Below, piece after piece: positions 7,475 through 17,122 of a stretch of 64,000 nucleotides of DNA; the stretch's first letter is position 1; each line of letters starts with the position of its first letter. The DNA lies in assembly GCF_014851585.1 (NCBI RefSeq), contig NZ_JACVAB010000004.1:434001-498000 (forward strand). Direction: 5' to 3'. The notes beneath the pieces are model-generated. The model worked only from the letters and a program-made list of their open reading frames with translations, was not told the origin of the DNA and searched no databases. Source of the DNA: Agrobacterium sp. AGB01 (GTDB taxonomy: Bacteria > Pseudomonadota > Alphaproteobacteria > Rhizobiales > Rhizobiaceae). A program made the position numbers and the translations under genes.

Positions 7475-8686
7475 TCATTTCGGCCAGATCGGCTTGGCAA
7501 GCGCCAGATCATCAGGGTAAACGGTAACCGGAATACCCTTCTGCCATTGGATGATCGTCAGGCTAGCACCTTCGCGATGACCCTTGTCGTCAAAGCTCAG
7601 CGTACCACCGGGGAAATATTTGGCCGGTCCGGCATTCAGCGTTCTCAACGCTTCGCCAAGAGCCGCACGGTCTCGGCTGCAGCTCTTGTCCAGTGCATCC
7701 TTGAACAACCAGATATCGCCATAGGTCGAGATGGCATTCTGCGTCATCCATGGCTCGCCATACTTTTCGTTCAGACGCTTGATCAGGTCTTCCTGACCTT
7801 TGGTGCCCCAGTTCGCCACCGCTGACATCACGCCTTCAAGCAAGTCGGCCTGCATGGTGTTGAGTACTTCCGGTTCGGCAATAGCAATACCAAAGGAAAC
7901 CACAGGTGTGTTGACCCGGAACTCCTTCATCTTCTCAAGGATCAGCTTGCTGTCGGAGATAACCGTCGGCAGGAAAAACAGCAGATCCGGCTTTTGCTGC
8001 CGCACTTGCTGCACAAGCGAGGTCGCGTCCGCCAGCGGCGGCGTGAACACCTGTTCGAAGGACAGGTCAAGGCCAACATCCTTCAGAAGACCCTTCTTCA
8101 TGCGATCAACAGAGGCGAGCGATGCAGCCGTGTTATCGGTGATGATTGCCACGGTCTTTGGACGTGTGCCGGTTTGCTGCTCGGCAAGATCAAGGATGAT
8201 CGGCAATGCGATTTGTGCCTGCACACCCGCGGTCGCAGAAGTCTGGAAGATGTTCTTGAAACCGCGGCTGGTGATGAGGTCGGAATAAGACAAAGTCAGA
8301 AGCGGCAGATTGGCACGTTCCGTCACTTCGCTGACCGCAAGCGTGAACGAGCTCAGATAAGCGCCGGTCGCACCGACAAGGCCCGGAAAGTCCGCAACCA
8401 TGCGCTGGGCAGAGTTGGTGGCTTTTTCAACGGAATCGCCTGAATCGATAGTTACAAGCTGTAGAGGCGCGCCGCCGAGGCAAGCGATGCCGCCGGCCTT
8501 ATTGACGTCCTCGATTGCCATTTCAGCGCCCATTTTCATGACCTGACCCGGACGGGCATAAATGCCCGATGTCGGCGCGATCAAACCAATCTGGATTGGT
8601 TCTGCCGTCTGGGCCTGCGCCAAACCGGCATTCAGCACTGTTGATGCCAGTGCTGCTGTCAGAAAGAATTTTGCATTGCTTTTCAT
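7475..8686 (-). CDS. Branched-chain amino acid-type ABC transporter binding protein
   Basis: 403 residues from MKSNAKFFLTAALAST at 8686 with GGAGGAG upstream. The signal peptide ends near AQAQ (about residue 26). The mature protein reads PIQIGLIAPTSGIYARPGQ, AIEDVNKAGGI and GATGAYLSSFTLAVSEVTERANLP, matching Peripla_BP_6 (LivK/HAAT family). Members bind branched amino acids, amides, urea or aromatic acids. In this operon with aldehyde and hydroxyacid dehydrogenases a carboxylic or aromatic acid is as likely as an amino acid. It is encoded between the transporter and the catabolic enzymes, with hairpins after its stop. Confidence 0.92.
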   Translation of the reverse strand: MKSNAKFFLTAALASTVLNAGLAQAQTAEPIQIGLIAPTSGIYARPGQVMKMGAEMAIEDVNKAGGIACLGGAPLQLVTIDSGDSVEKATNSAQRMVADFPGLVGATGAYLSSFTLAVSEVTERANLPLLTLSYSDLITSRGFKNIFQTSATAGVQAQIALPIILDLAEQQTGTRPKTVAIITDNTAASLASVDRMKKGLLKDVGLDLSFEQVFTPPLADATSLVQQVRQQKPDLLFFLPTVISDSKLILEKMKEFRVNTPVVSFGIAIAEPEVLNTMQADLLEGVMSAVANWGTKGQEDLIKRLNEKYGEPWMTQNAISTYGDIWLFKDALDKSCSRDRAALGEALRTLNAGPAKYFPGGTLSFDDKGHREGASLTIIQWQKGIPVTVYPDDLALAKPIWPK

Positions 8687-8716
8687 GTGTTCACTCCTCC
8701 ACACATTATTGCTTTG

Positions 8717-9427
8717 TTACATTCCAAGATATGCCTGACGGACGCGGTCGTCGGCCTTCAACGCCTCTCCGTCTCCCTCGAGCACAATTCGCCCCGTTTC
8801 CAGAACGTATCCGCGATCTGCAAATTGCAGGGCCTCGGCGACCCGCTGCTCCACCAGCAGGATCGAAAGACCTATGTCACGCCTGATCTCCATCATCTTG
8901 TCGAACACAAGATCGGCGGTGGATGGAGCAAGTCCCATGGATGGCTCATCAAGCATCAAAAGCTTCGGAGATGATGCCAAACCGCGGCCTATGGCCAGCA
9001 TCTGCTGCTGACCGCCCGACAATGTGCCAGCATACTGACCAGCACGCTCCTTCAGCACCGGGAACCAGGTGTATATGCGCTCAAGATTTTCTTTCCATTC
9101 GCGGCGGCCCTTTTCGGTCGCGGCACCCATTTCCAGGTTTTCAAGCACCGTCATCGACGGAAACACCTGCCGTCCCTCTGGCACATGGGCGATGCCCAGA
9201 TGTGGTCGACTGGATGGCTCAAGGTTGGAAATATCCTGTCCCTCGCAGAGAATGCGACCACCGCGTAATGGAACGATCCCAGAAATTGCCTTGAACAACG
9301 TGGTCTTGCCCGCACCATTTGGACCGACAACCGAGATGAACTGGCCCTGGCCGATCGTGAGTGACACGCCGTGCAGAACCGCGATGGATGATGAATAGCC
9401 GGCGGTGATGTCTTCGATCTCAAGCAT
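8717..9427 (-). CDS. livF: Liv-type ABC transporter ATP-binding protein LivF
   Basis: 236 residues from MLEIEDITAGYSS at 9427; the longer frame to 9559 lies inside livMG. Walker A is GPNGAGKTT, the signature LSGGQQQML, Walker B LLMLDEPSMGLAP, and a LivF-like end VLEGDGEALKADDRVRQAYLGM follows. The start overlaps the stop of the fused permease/ATPase gene by 8 bases, indicating translational coupling. It would pair with the LivG domain of that fusion as the second nucleotide-binding unit at the inner membrane. Confidence 0.93.
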   Translation of the reverse strand: MLEIEDITAGYSSSIAVLHGVSLTIGQGQFISVVGPNGAGKTTLFKAISGIVPLRGGRILCEGQDISNLEPSSRPHLGIAHVPEGRQVFPSMTVLENLEMGAATEKGRREWKENLERIYTWFPVLKERAGQYAGTLSGGQQQMLAIGRGLASSPKLLMLDEPSMGLAPSTADLVFDKMMEIRRDIGLSILLVEQRVAEALQFADRGYVLETGRIVLEGDGEALKADDRVRQAYLGM

Positions 9428-11186
9428 TTGCCACCCATTTCTTTCCAAGATAGGCCTCGATAACCCGTGAATCCCGGGTAACTTCCTGCGGCAGTCCTTC
9501 GGTAATGACCTGCCCGTGATCGAGCACAAGGAAGCGATCAACCAGCTGAACCATGGCATGCATCGTGTGCTCGATAATCACGACCGTGACACCTGACGCT
9601 GACAGCCGACGGATAACGGCAACCACTTCGACCGCCTCTTCCTTGCCAAGCCCTGCCAATGTCTCATCCAGCAACAGGATGTGTGGTTTTCCGGCCAAAG
9701 CGCGGGCAAGTTCCATCAGGCGCAGGTCCTTGGTCGAGAGACCCCCAGCAAGCTGGTGCGCGATATGCAACAATCCGACCTGACGAAGTGCATCGTCAGC
9801 AATGGTTTCTGCCTCTTCCTCGCTTTTTGCGGTGACGTAAGAGCCGACCTTCACGTTGTCACGCACACTCATGCGGGTGAACGGACGCATGATCTGGAAC
9901 GTGCGGCCGACACCGGCCTGACACAGTTCATGCGGTTTGCGACGCGCCATGTTGACGCCGTCAACCATCACCTCGCCCTCGCTTGGCAACTGAAAGCCGT
10001 TGAGCAGATTGAACAGCGTGGTCTTGCCGGCACCGTTCGGGCCGATAATGCCGAGGATCATGCCCTTGTTGACCTGGAAGCTGACATTCTGCACGGCTTT
10101 CAGACCACCGAAGTTCTTCGACATATTGCGCACGTCGAGGACGATTTCGGGGTTGAGTCCACGGGTTTCCCGGGCAGGAAGCGGTGTGACATTGGCAGCC
10201 ACCGGCTGATCGGCGATCACAGGTGACGTTTCTTCCTTGCGGCTACGCAAACGGTCACGAATTTTCCAGAACATGCCCTCCGGTGCCGCAGTGATCAGAA
10301 CCACGATGGCAACACCGTAAACCACGCCCTGAATACCGGGCAGGAAGTTGCCGAGTTCCGCGTGCAGGACTTCGGCAATCGGGATCAGGAAGGACGCACC
10401 GATAATCGGTCCCCACAAGGTACCCGCACCACCGAACATCGTCACAGTCAGCGCCTGCGCAGAGACTAGCATGCCAAATACCGACTGCGGTGTGATGACG
10501 AGAATGACGACGGCATAGAGCGACCCGGCCATGGCGGCAATGGCACCGCTCAGCGCGATAGCTTTGAGTTTCCATCGCAAGGTATCGATACCTGCGGCTT
10601 CAGCGGCTGCCTCGTTCTGTTTGATGGCGATAAGCGCCATGCCGAAACGAGAGGCTTCGATTGCCCGCGACAGCACGACAACGGCGCAGAGGAAGACCAT
10701 GGCAATCAGCGTGTAGACCCGACCATCCGTGAACTGCATGTAAGCGGCAGGATTGTCGTGGACCCGTGGAATGCTGACTTCAGGAAAACCAAGCCATTGG
10801 AAGACGTACATCAGTGCCAGCGGATAGGCGAGCATACTGAGCGCGAAGTAGTGGCCGCGCAGCTTGAAGGTTGGAAAACCAATCAGAACACCGGCAACCG
10901 CGCCGATGATACCCGACACAAAGAACATCAGCCAGGGCGACAGACCCCAGTAGATTTGTGCAAGCACGGTGGCAAAGGCGCCTATGCCGAAAAAGCTGGC
11001 ATGGCCGAAGGACACAAGCCCGGTATAACCGCTGAAGATGTTCCAGCTCAGGCCAAAAATGGCCCAGATCAGCACCAGCGTCAAAATGAGCTGGTAGTAG
11101 GAATTGGTCACAAAGATCGCAAGCACCATGTAACCAAGCGCCAATGCGAAGAAGATCCTGATAGATTTGAGAACAGACATATTCAT
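9420..11186 (-). CDS. Fused Liv-type permease and ATPase (LivM-LivG)
   Basis: 588 residues from ATG 11186, whose A-T-G overlaps the TGA of livH by one base. Residues about 1-320 form a LivM permease with many membrane segments (for example FFALALGYMVLAIFVTN) and the LivM pattern GYTGLVSFGHASFFGIGAF. After a linker rich in charged residues (SRKEETSPVIADQPVAAN), residues about 345-588 are a LivG ATPase with GPNGAGKTT, an STKDLRLMELARAL signature region and ILLLDETLAGLG as Walker B. The signature lacks the standard LSGGQ (AGGLSTKDLR), as is usual for LivG. No stop or frameshift separates the parts, so this is a true fusion. Confidence 0.92.
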   Translation of the reverse strand: MNMSVLKSIRIFFALALGYMVLAIFVTNSYYQLILTLVLIWAIFGLSWNIFSGYTGLVSFGHASFFGIGAFATVLAQIYWGLSPWLMFFVSGIIGAVAGVLIGFPTFKLRGHYFALSMLAYPLALMYVFQWLGFPEVSIPRVHDNPAAYMQFTDGRVYTLIAMVFLCAVVVLSRAIEASRFGMALIAIKQNEAAAEAAGIDTLRWKLKAIALSGAIAAMAGSLYAVVILVITPQSVFGMLVSAQALTVTMFGGAGTLWGPIIGASFLIPIAEVLHAELGNFLPGIQGVVYGVAIVVLITAAPEGMFWKIRDRLRSRKEETSPVIADQPVAANVTPLPARETRGLNPEIVLDVRNMSKNFGGLKAVQNVSFQVNKGMILGIIGPNGAGKTTLFNLLNGFQLPSEGEVMVDGVNMARRKPHELCQAGVGRTFQIMRPFTRMSVRDNVKVGSYVTAKSEEEAETIADDALRQVGLLHIAHQLAGGLSTKDLRLMELARALAGKPHILLLDETLAGLGKEEAVEVVAVIRRLSASGVTVVIIEHTMHAMVQLVDRFLVLDHGQVITEGLPQEVTRDSRVIEAYLGKKWVANA

Positions 11187-12151
11187 CAGGTTCTCTCCAC
11201 GTTGCGGCCGAACAGGCCTTGGGGTCGCAGCATGACAACCAGCAGGAAGCACACGAAGATTGTCGCATTCTGCAACTGGGTGGGCAGGACGAGCGTCGAG
11301 AACTGCTGGATGAGACCAATCAGCATGCCGCCCCAGAAGGCACCGATGACGCTGCCGATGCCGCCGAGAACGACGCCCGCATACATGATGATGACGTATT
11401 CGAGACCGACGAACGGGCTGAACGGATAGTTGGTGGCAAGCAAACCCCCGGCCATCGCCGTAACCGCAGTACCAATGGCGAAGGCCACACGGTGCGACTT
11501 GTCGACATTGATGCCCATATAGGTCGCAGCTTCAGCATTGTCGGCCGCAGCACGCAGTGACTTGCCAAGGAAGGTGCGTTGTATCAGCAGCCACAGGCCG
11601 ATGATGGCGACGGCCGAAAACAGCGCCGTCAGCACACGCGACTTGTTGAAGAACAGCAGGATCGGCATGCTTTCACCAAACGGTTCAAGTGCCCATGCAT
11701 CGCTTGAAAGCGGTGTGCGGATCGACACGAGATCGGCACCAAACAGGATCATCGCGCCGTTCTGCAGGATAAGGGCAATACCAAGTGTCAGGATGAGCTG
11801 TGCGTAGTGGCCCTCGGCCTCCATGCCCACAGTCCGTGTTCCTGTCACCCGACGGATCATCAAACGGTGGATGATCCAGCCGAACAGGAACATCGCAGGC
11901 GCTGCTGCCATGACGGCAACATAGGCGCCAAGTTCAGCACCGAAAAAGGCCTGAATGCCAAAAGCGCCGAACGCGAAATAAGTCGCGTACATGCCGAGCA
12001 TCATAAAATCGCCTTGGGCGAAGTTAATCACGCGCATGATGCCGAAGATCATAGCCAGACCCACGCACATCATCCCGTAAAGCGCACCAACCAGCACACC
12101 TGTAATCAGGAGCTGCAAGATGCTCTCAATCAATATCTGAAAGTCGCTCAT
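11186..12151 (-). CDS. livH: Liv-type ABC transporter permease LivH
   Basis: 321 residues starting MSDFQILIESILQLLITGVL with GGAGGAGGA upstream. About eight hydrophobic segments are seen, with the LivH hallmarks LYGMMCVGLAMIFGIMRVIN and FAQGDFMMLGMY near the N-terminus and GGIGSVIGAFWGGMLIGL near the end. It starts inside the stop of the MmgE/PrpD gene (ATGA overlap) and ends overlapping the start of livMG, so the whole transporter is translated as a coupled unit. It forms the inner-membrane channel with the LivM half of the fusion. Confidence 0.93.
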   Translation of the reverse strand: MSDFQILIESILQLLITGVLVGALYGMMCVGLAMIFGIMRVINFAQGDFMMLGMYATYFAFGAFGIQAFFGAELGAYVAVMAAAPAMFLFGWIIHRLMIRRVTGTRTVGMEAEGHYAQLILTLGIALILQNGAMILFGADLVSIRTPLSSDAWALEPFGESMPILLFFNKSRVLTALFSAVAIIGLWLLIQRTFLGKSLRAAADNAEAATYMGINVDKSHRVAFAIGTAVTAMAGGLLATNYPFSPFVGLEYVIIMYAGVVLGGIGSVIGAFWGGMLIGLIQQFSTLVLPTQLQNATIFVCFLLVVMLRPQGLFGRNVERT

Positions 12152-13518
12152 ACGGCTCTTTCTCCTCCTCCAGTTCGGCATAATTTTTCCAGCGCCGCTA
12201 CAGCGCGTGCGCTGGCCCCGCTCTTCGTCAGGTTTTCAATGGCAAGCCCGATTTGCTGCGCCTGTTCTTTCCCCAGGCGAGTTGCCGCGGCATCGGCCAA
12301 TCTCTGGCGAACCAGTTCTGGCGACGCTGAACGCACATCATCAAGGAGTTCAACGATCACCTCACCCCGCTTCGTCTCCACCCGGAGTTCCGCGCCCTGA
12401 CGGGCCGGAAAGGCTCCATCCAGCCTATCGGAAACCGTGATGGTCGTGCGGTCGATCAGGTCGGTGATCGCTGCATCATTGAGCAGCGCATAATTGGCCT
12501 CAGCAATCTCGCCACGGGCAATCGTCGCGGCCATGCCAAAGAAAATACTCATCTTTGCCTGCAACGGCGTCTCGAATGGACCTCGATAGTTGCAGCCGGG
12601 ATAATTCAGGGCAGCGTTGTAGGTCGACAGATGGATCTTCTCGACGCTATCGCCATCTCCCACCCGGTTGATGGCCGCCAAAGCCACCTGACAAGGTGAC
12701 TGTGCAAAATTGCAGGCCGGCACTTCCTTGTTGAACACCGCCATGATTTCAAACGTGCCATTTGGATAAAGCGAGATGCGCTCAGTCGGTAGCGGAATGC
12801 CAAAGGCAGAAAACAGGCCGGCAACACCATCAAGCGCGCTGTCTGACCCTTTGGCACCGAGTGCGGCAAGTTTTACAGCGGTCAGTGCATTGCGAGCCGC
12901 AAAACCCGGGTGAAAATACATGTCGTCAGCGCCGCTATGCGGCCATTCGTTGAGACCACCAAAGGCATTTGCGGCAAGCGCCAGCGCGTTGAGTGTCTTT
13001 TCCTGATCGAGATCAAGCAGTATTGCGCCAGCCAGTGCGCCTGAAAGTGGGCCTATCAGGCCAGTGGGACGAAAGCGACGCGCCATATCTGGCGTTATCA
13101 GAGCCCGTCCGACCCGGCCACCGATTTCATAACCCGCAATGGCTGCTTCCAGTGGATCTGCCACAAGGTCAGGGTTTTCGGCAACGAGCGCCAGAACAAC
13201 AGGCCAGACCACAACACCCATGTGGCTGATACTGCCGGCATGCATGTCTTCACGCACGAGGCCGTGGCCACGAACGCCATTGGCGAAGGCTGCATCCAAT
13301 GCGCCAACAGTCGCGGCCTCACCAATCACCGCGCACGGGCCATTGCCGCCAGCCGCGACAGCCAGTGCCTGCCTGCTCCACGGTAGATCGGCAGCCTCGA
13401 TTGCGCAGGAGATGAAGTCGGCAAGGCAGGTGGCTGCCTTTGCCCGGACCTCGTCCGGGAAGCCGCCTTCAGGTTTTGCCTGAGCGACAAGTTCGCGCAA
13501 TAGCGCATTGCTTCTCAT
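12148..13518 (-). CDS. MmgE/PrpD-family protein
   Basis: 456 residues from MRSNALLRELVAQ at 13518, preceded by AGGGAGAGAG. The family fold is indicated by VRAKAATCLADFISCAIEA at the N-terminus, then GGNGPCAVIGEA, GHGLVREDMHAGSISHMGVVVWPVVLAL, and FHPGFAARNALTAVKLAALGAKG in the middle. Members include 2-methylcitrate dehydratase, cis-aconitate decarboxylase and iminodisuccinate epimerase. No prpB/prpC genes are here, so the methylcitrate cycle is unlikely; a dehydration, decarboxylation or isomerisation of the imported acid is the best guess. It overlaps livH by 4 bases, tying enzyme and importer together. Confidence 0.88.
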   Translation of the reverse strand: MRSNALLRELVAQAKPEGGFPDEVRAKAATCLADFISCAIEAADLPWSRQALAVAAGGNGPCAVIGEAATVGALDAAFANGVRGHGLVREDMHAGSISHMGVVVWPVVLALVAENPDLVADPLEAAIAGYEIGGRVGRALITPDMARRFRPTGLIGPLSGALAGAILLDLDQEKTLNALALAANAFGGLNEWPHSGADDMYFHPGFAARNALTAVKLAALGAKGSDSALDGVAGLFSAFGIPLPTERISLYPNGTFEIMAVFNKEVPACNFAQSPCQVALAAINRVGDGDSVEKIHLSTYNAALNYPGCNYRGPFETPLQAKMSIFFGMAATIARGEIAEANYALLNDAAITDLIDRTTITVSDRLDGAFPARQGAELRVETKRGEVIVELLDDVRSASPELVRQRLADAAATRLGKEQAQQIGLAIENLTKSGASARAVAALEKLCRTGGGERAV

Positions 13519-13644
13519 TGAACTCTCTCCCTCTTGGCCCTTGGTCAACCCGCCTGAACGCAGGCATGAGCAAGGCTTCGGGCGCCCGGAAAGGGACAGC
13601 CCGCCTCCATTCATGCAAATTGGCAAACGCGTCGCGGCCGCGCT

Positions 13645-14391
13645 TCAAGCGCCCGCGATTGACATTCCACAATCGATTTTCAGAGATACGCCGGTAATGC
13701 AGCGCGCATCATCCGAAGCCAGAAACACCACAGCATTGGCAACATCTTCCGCCTCAGGCAAACGGCCGAGCAGCGACTTCGCCTCCCGTTGCGCCCAGCC
13801 AGCATCCGTAATGACTGCGCTGGCTCCGGGCGTGCGCACCGAGCCGGGCGCAACAGCATTCACCCGCACACCCTTGGCGCCCAGTTCAGCAGCCTGTTGG
13901 CGCGTGAAAGCATCGATTGCGCCCTTGATCGTCGTGTAAACCGAGGTGCGGCCAACAGCCATCGAAACAGCAATGGATGAGAGGTTGATGATGCTGCCGT
14001 TTGTGCTCTTCTCGATGAACGGCGTCGCCGCCTGCGTTGCCCAGAGAAAACCCTTGATGCCAACATCCAGCATCCGGTGCACTTCATGTTCGGGAAATTC
14101 TGCCAGTGGCGAATAATGGAAAACAACGGCATTGTTGACGAGAATATCGAGACCGCCATCTGCGGCAAATGTACCAATCGCCTTATGAACGGCCTGACGG
14201 TCGCTGACATCGCAGGCTAGAGCGACAAGATCCACATCCGCATTTTCGGAGATCACAACGTCCAAACGTCCGGCATCATTGTCGAGGACGCCAACTGTGG
14301 CCCCAGCTTTCGCAAGACCCACTGCGATAGCAAGACCGATACCGTTCGCGCCTCCGGTGACAACAGCACGCAATCCCTCCACTGCCGGCAT
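13645..14391 (-). CDS. Short-chain dehydrogenase/reductase
   Basis: 248 residues, classical SDR length. TGGANGIG binds the cofactor, NNAV is the NNAG-like turn, and Ser in LSSIAVS with Tyr and Lys in VYTTIKGA form the active site. The end VNAVAPGSVRTPG, then VVFLASDDARCITGVSLKIDCGMS, is typical of NAD-dependent members. It is the first gene of the minus-strand cluster after the promoter gap at 14392-14744; 126 bp without a recognisable feature separate it from the MmgE/PrpD gene. It likely oxidises a hydroxyl intermediate of the unknown pathway. Confidence 0.92.
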   Translation of the reverse strand: MPAVEGLRAVVTGGANGIGLAIAVGLAKAGATVGVLDNDAGRLDVVISENADVDLVALACDVSDRQAVHKAIGTFAADGGLDILVNNAVVFHYSPLAEFPEHEVHRMLDVGIKGFLWATQAATPFIEKSTNGSIINLSSIAVSMAVGRTSVYTTIKGAIDAFTRQQAAELGAKGVRVNAVAPGSVRTPGASAVITDAGWAQREAKSLLGRLPEAEDVANAVVFLASDDARCITGVSLKIDCGMSIAGA

Positions 14392-14744
14392 GCAAACCTC
14401 CCCTTTTGCGTTACCTAATCCTTAAAATGGGTAATATCACAAAATGACATTAATACAATCATAAAATTTACACCACTTGACCAACCCCGTCCCTCAGAGT
14501 GCACGGCAGGCGACTGTCTTCCCGTATTGGCAATATGATGAGGCAAAACCACCACCGCTTGCCCGGGCCTAAAATCGTGAAAAGCCTTATTTCGCACCGT
14601 CTTTCAGGCGATGCCATACAACGCATTATTAATAACAGATATATAATATACATACATTTGGAGCGATCCTCACCGATCACCGGCACCGAGGGTTGTCCGC
14701 TCCAAGTCACGGCAACTTCGAGGAGGAGTATTCCGTGACTTCAC
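14392..14744. promoter_or_regulatory. AT-rich divergent promoter region between SDR operon and chemoreceptor gene
   Basis: 353 bp without a gene. TAATACAATCAT at 14451 repeats the motif found at 6531-6558 and could be the GntR operator for the SDR-led transcript. Around 14630-14655 the run AACAGATATATAATATACATAC is AT-rich and suited to a rightward promoter; AGGAGGAG at 14720 precedes the chemoreceptor gene. No RNA gene or repeat was recognised. Confidence 0.4.
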
Positions 14745-16964
14745 ATGGGGAGCGTCATGATTTTCCGATCTGCCACAAGTCGCAATATTTTCTCTGTTGC
14801 AGCAGCTGGGGTGCTGACAACAGCGGCTGCGGCTGGAATTCTATTCTCGATCACCTACAGCGACATGCGAGAAGCCAGCATCACTCGCATGAAGCAGATC
14901 ACGGAATCGGGTGCCGCCGGGATAGCCAAAGATATGAGCAACGCCGTTCAGGTGGCCAGTGGCATTCGCTCCAGCCTGACCGCGATGCAAACGGCACAAA
15001 AGGCCGATCGTACAACGGCTGATGCCATGTTGACCGCAACCCTTCGCGACAACCCCGCACTTCTGGCCACATGGACAGCTTGGGAGCCGAACGCTTTCGA
15101 CGGCCATGACGGCGATAACACCGGGCAGACGGGGCATGATGCGACAGGACGTTACGTTCCTTACATGTCGCGTAGCGGCGACAAGATCGCACACGATCCA
15201 CTTGTGGATTACACCGTACCTGGCGCTGGCGACTATTACCTTCTGGCCCGCGAAAGCCAGAAAACGGTTGTCATTGAACCCTATGAATACCCGGTTGATG
15301 GCAAGACCGTGTTGATCACATCCGTTGCCATGCCGATTATTGAAAATGGCAAATCTGTTGGCGTTGCAGGCATCGACATCTCGCTTGCCGCCGCCAACGA
15401 GACGATTTCAAAAATCCATCCGATGGACACCGGTTTTCTGGCGCTGGTAACTGCCAAGGGCAATATTATCAGCCACCCGGACAAGGCACTGGTCGGAAAA
15501 TCCATATCCAATGCAGGCGATGCTGTTGCAGGTTGGACCAATATCATCGCCAATTCCGGCACCGAAGAGGAGATGACGGCGCCGGATGGCACCACCTATT
15601 TCTCGATTGCTGCTCCGGTCAAACTCACACCCGAGATGAATTGGTATGCAATTGCCTTTATCCCGAAAGACACGGTCTTTGCCGGTCTCTATAGCATGAT
15701 GTGGAGTGCAGCCTTCATCACCGCCGGCGCGATTGCACTGCTTGGTCTTTCCGGTTGGCTGATTGCCCGTCGCTTCGTTGGCCGCATTGCCAATGTGATC
15801 GGTGAAACCAACGAAATTGCCAGCGGCAATCTGAATGTCGATCTTCGTGACCGTGAAAAACAGGACGAGATTGGTGACCTGTCACGTTCTCTTGAAATCT
15901 TGCTTCAGAACAACCGCCGCCGTGTGGAACTTGAAGCGGAAGCCGAGGCAGGACGCGCAGCGCAAGAGGCAGAACGTCTTGAACGTGAGCGGATCAATTC
16001 CGCGCAGGAAGAAGAAGTCCGATTTGCTGTAACCCGACTGGCTGGTGGACTGGAGCGGCTGTCTGAAGGTGACATGACCGTGCGCCTTGAAGAATCCTTC
16101 TGCCAGGCGCTCGACGGAATTCGCGGCAACTTCAACCATTCCGTGGAGAAATTGCAGGCGGCAATGTTGTCGTTCCGCGACAACGCCTCAACAATCCAAT
16201 CCGGTTCGGAAGAAATTCGCAACGCCGCCGACAATCTTGCCCGCCGCACCGAACAGCAGGCCGCATCGGTTGAACAGACAGCTGCAGCATTGGAGCAGAT
16301 CACCACATCGGTGAGAGATTCGACTGCCCGCGCTGAAGAAGCTGGCAACCTCGTCACCCGCACGCGGCTTGGGGCTGAGAAATCCGGCGATGTGATGCGC
16401 GAAGCCGTCAATGCGATGAGTGAGATCGAAAACTCGTCGCAATCCATCTCCAACATCATCAGCGTCATTGATGAAATCGCCTTCCAGACTAACCTGCTCG
16501 CCCTCAACGCCGGCGTTGAGGCCGCCCGTGCCGGTGAGGCAGGTAAGGGTTTTGCCGTAGTCGCTCAGGAAGTTCGTGAACTTGCCCAACGCTCGGCGCA
16601 GGCCGCAAAGGAAATCAAGAGCCTGATTTCCTCATCCGGGGATCATGTAAAACGCGGTGTCTCATTGGTTGGACAGACCGGCACAGCGCTTCAGGCGATC
16701 GTCGTGGAAGTGCAGCAGATCAACCAGAATGTCCTGGCGATTGTGCAATCCGCGCGCGAACAATCAACTGGTCTGCAAGAGATCAATGCTGCGGTGAACC
16801 AGATGGATCAGTCCACCCAGCAGAACGCGGCAATGGTCGAGGAATCCAACGCCGCCTCCCATACGTTGGTAACGGAGGTCTCTGCCCTCTCCAACCGCCT
16901 TGGCCAGTTCCGGCTGACCCAAACGCACACTGTTTCTCCGATGCAGTATCGGGGCGCAGCGTAA
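14745..16964 (+). CDS. Methyl-accepting chemotaxis protein with periplasmic Cache sensor
   Basis: 739 residues. A first membrane segment (about 15-37), a periplasmic double-Cache-like domain (about 45-310, with [20 protein letters not shown] and [10 protein letters not shown]), a second membrane segment (about 318-342), HAMP, a further linker and the cytoplasmic signalling domain are visible. The hairpin tip [20 protein letters not shown] is the conserved CheA/CheW contact. dCache receptors bind amino acids, amines or carboxylates. The gene diverges from the Liv/catabolic operon, suggesting chemotaxis to that substrate (inference). An ATG at 14757 with GGGGAG close by is an equally good start. 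Confidence 0.95.
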   Translation: MGSVMIFRSATSRNIFSVAAAGVLTTAAAAGILFSITYSDMREASITRMKQITESGAAGIAKDMSNAVQVASGIRSSLTAMQTAQKADRTTADAMLTATLRDNPALLATWTAWEPNAFDGHDGDNTGQTGHDATGRYVPYMSRSGDKIAHDPLVDYTVPGAGDYYLLARESQKTVVIEPYEYPVDGKTVLITSVAMPIIENGKSVGVAGIDISLAAANETISKIHPMDTGFLALVTAKGNIISHPDKALVGKSISNAGDAVAGWTNIIANSGTEEEMTAPDGTTYFSIAAPVKLTPEMNWYAIAFIPKDTVFAGLYSMMWSAAFITAGAIALLGLSGWLIARRFVGRIANVIGETNEIASGNLNVDLRDREKQDEIGDLSRSLEILLQNNRRRVELEAEAEAGRAAQEAERLERERINSAQEEEVRFAVTRLAGGLERLSEGDMTVRLEESFCQALDGIRGNFNHSVEKLQAAMLSFRDNASTIQSGSEEIRNAADNLARRTEQQAASVEQTAAALEQITTSVRDSTARAEEAGNLVTRTRLGAEKSGDVMREAVNAMSEIENSSQSISNIISVIDEIAFQTNLLALNAGVEAARAGEAGKGFAVVAQEVRELAQRSAQAAKEIKSLISSSGDHVKRGVSLVGQTGTALQAIVVEVQQINQNVLAIVQSAREQSTGLQEINAAVNQMDQSTQQNAAMVEESNAASHTLVTEVSALSNRLGQFRLTQTHTVSPMQYRGAA

Positions 16965-16994
16965 GTCTTTCTACCAACTATCCATGCCCACCAA

Positions 16995-17025
16995 TCCGGC
17001 CGTGTCCTGCACGGCCGGAATTTTT
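16995..17025 (+). terminator. Rho-independent terminator after the chemoreceptor gene
   Basis: A perfect 10-bp stem TCCGGCCGTG/CACGGCCGGA with loop TCCTG, followed by ATTTTT, about 30 bp after the stop codon. Confidence 0.9.
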
Positions 17026-17122
17026 ATGGCCGCTGACAGGACCAACAGTTATCTTGTTGTTGCGCGACCACTGACGACATTCGTCGCTTTACTTTGCCGG
17101 TGAATTCCTCGAAAAATGCCGC

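Noticed and set aside
12148-13518. Methylcitrate cycle enzyme PrpD
   Set aside because: Family membership is clear, but prpB, prpC and acnD-like genes are missing and it overlaps a transporter gene.
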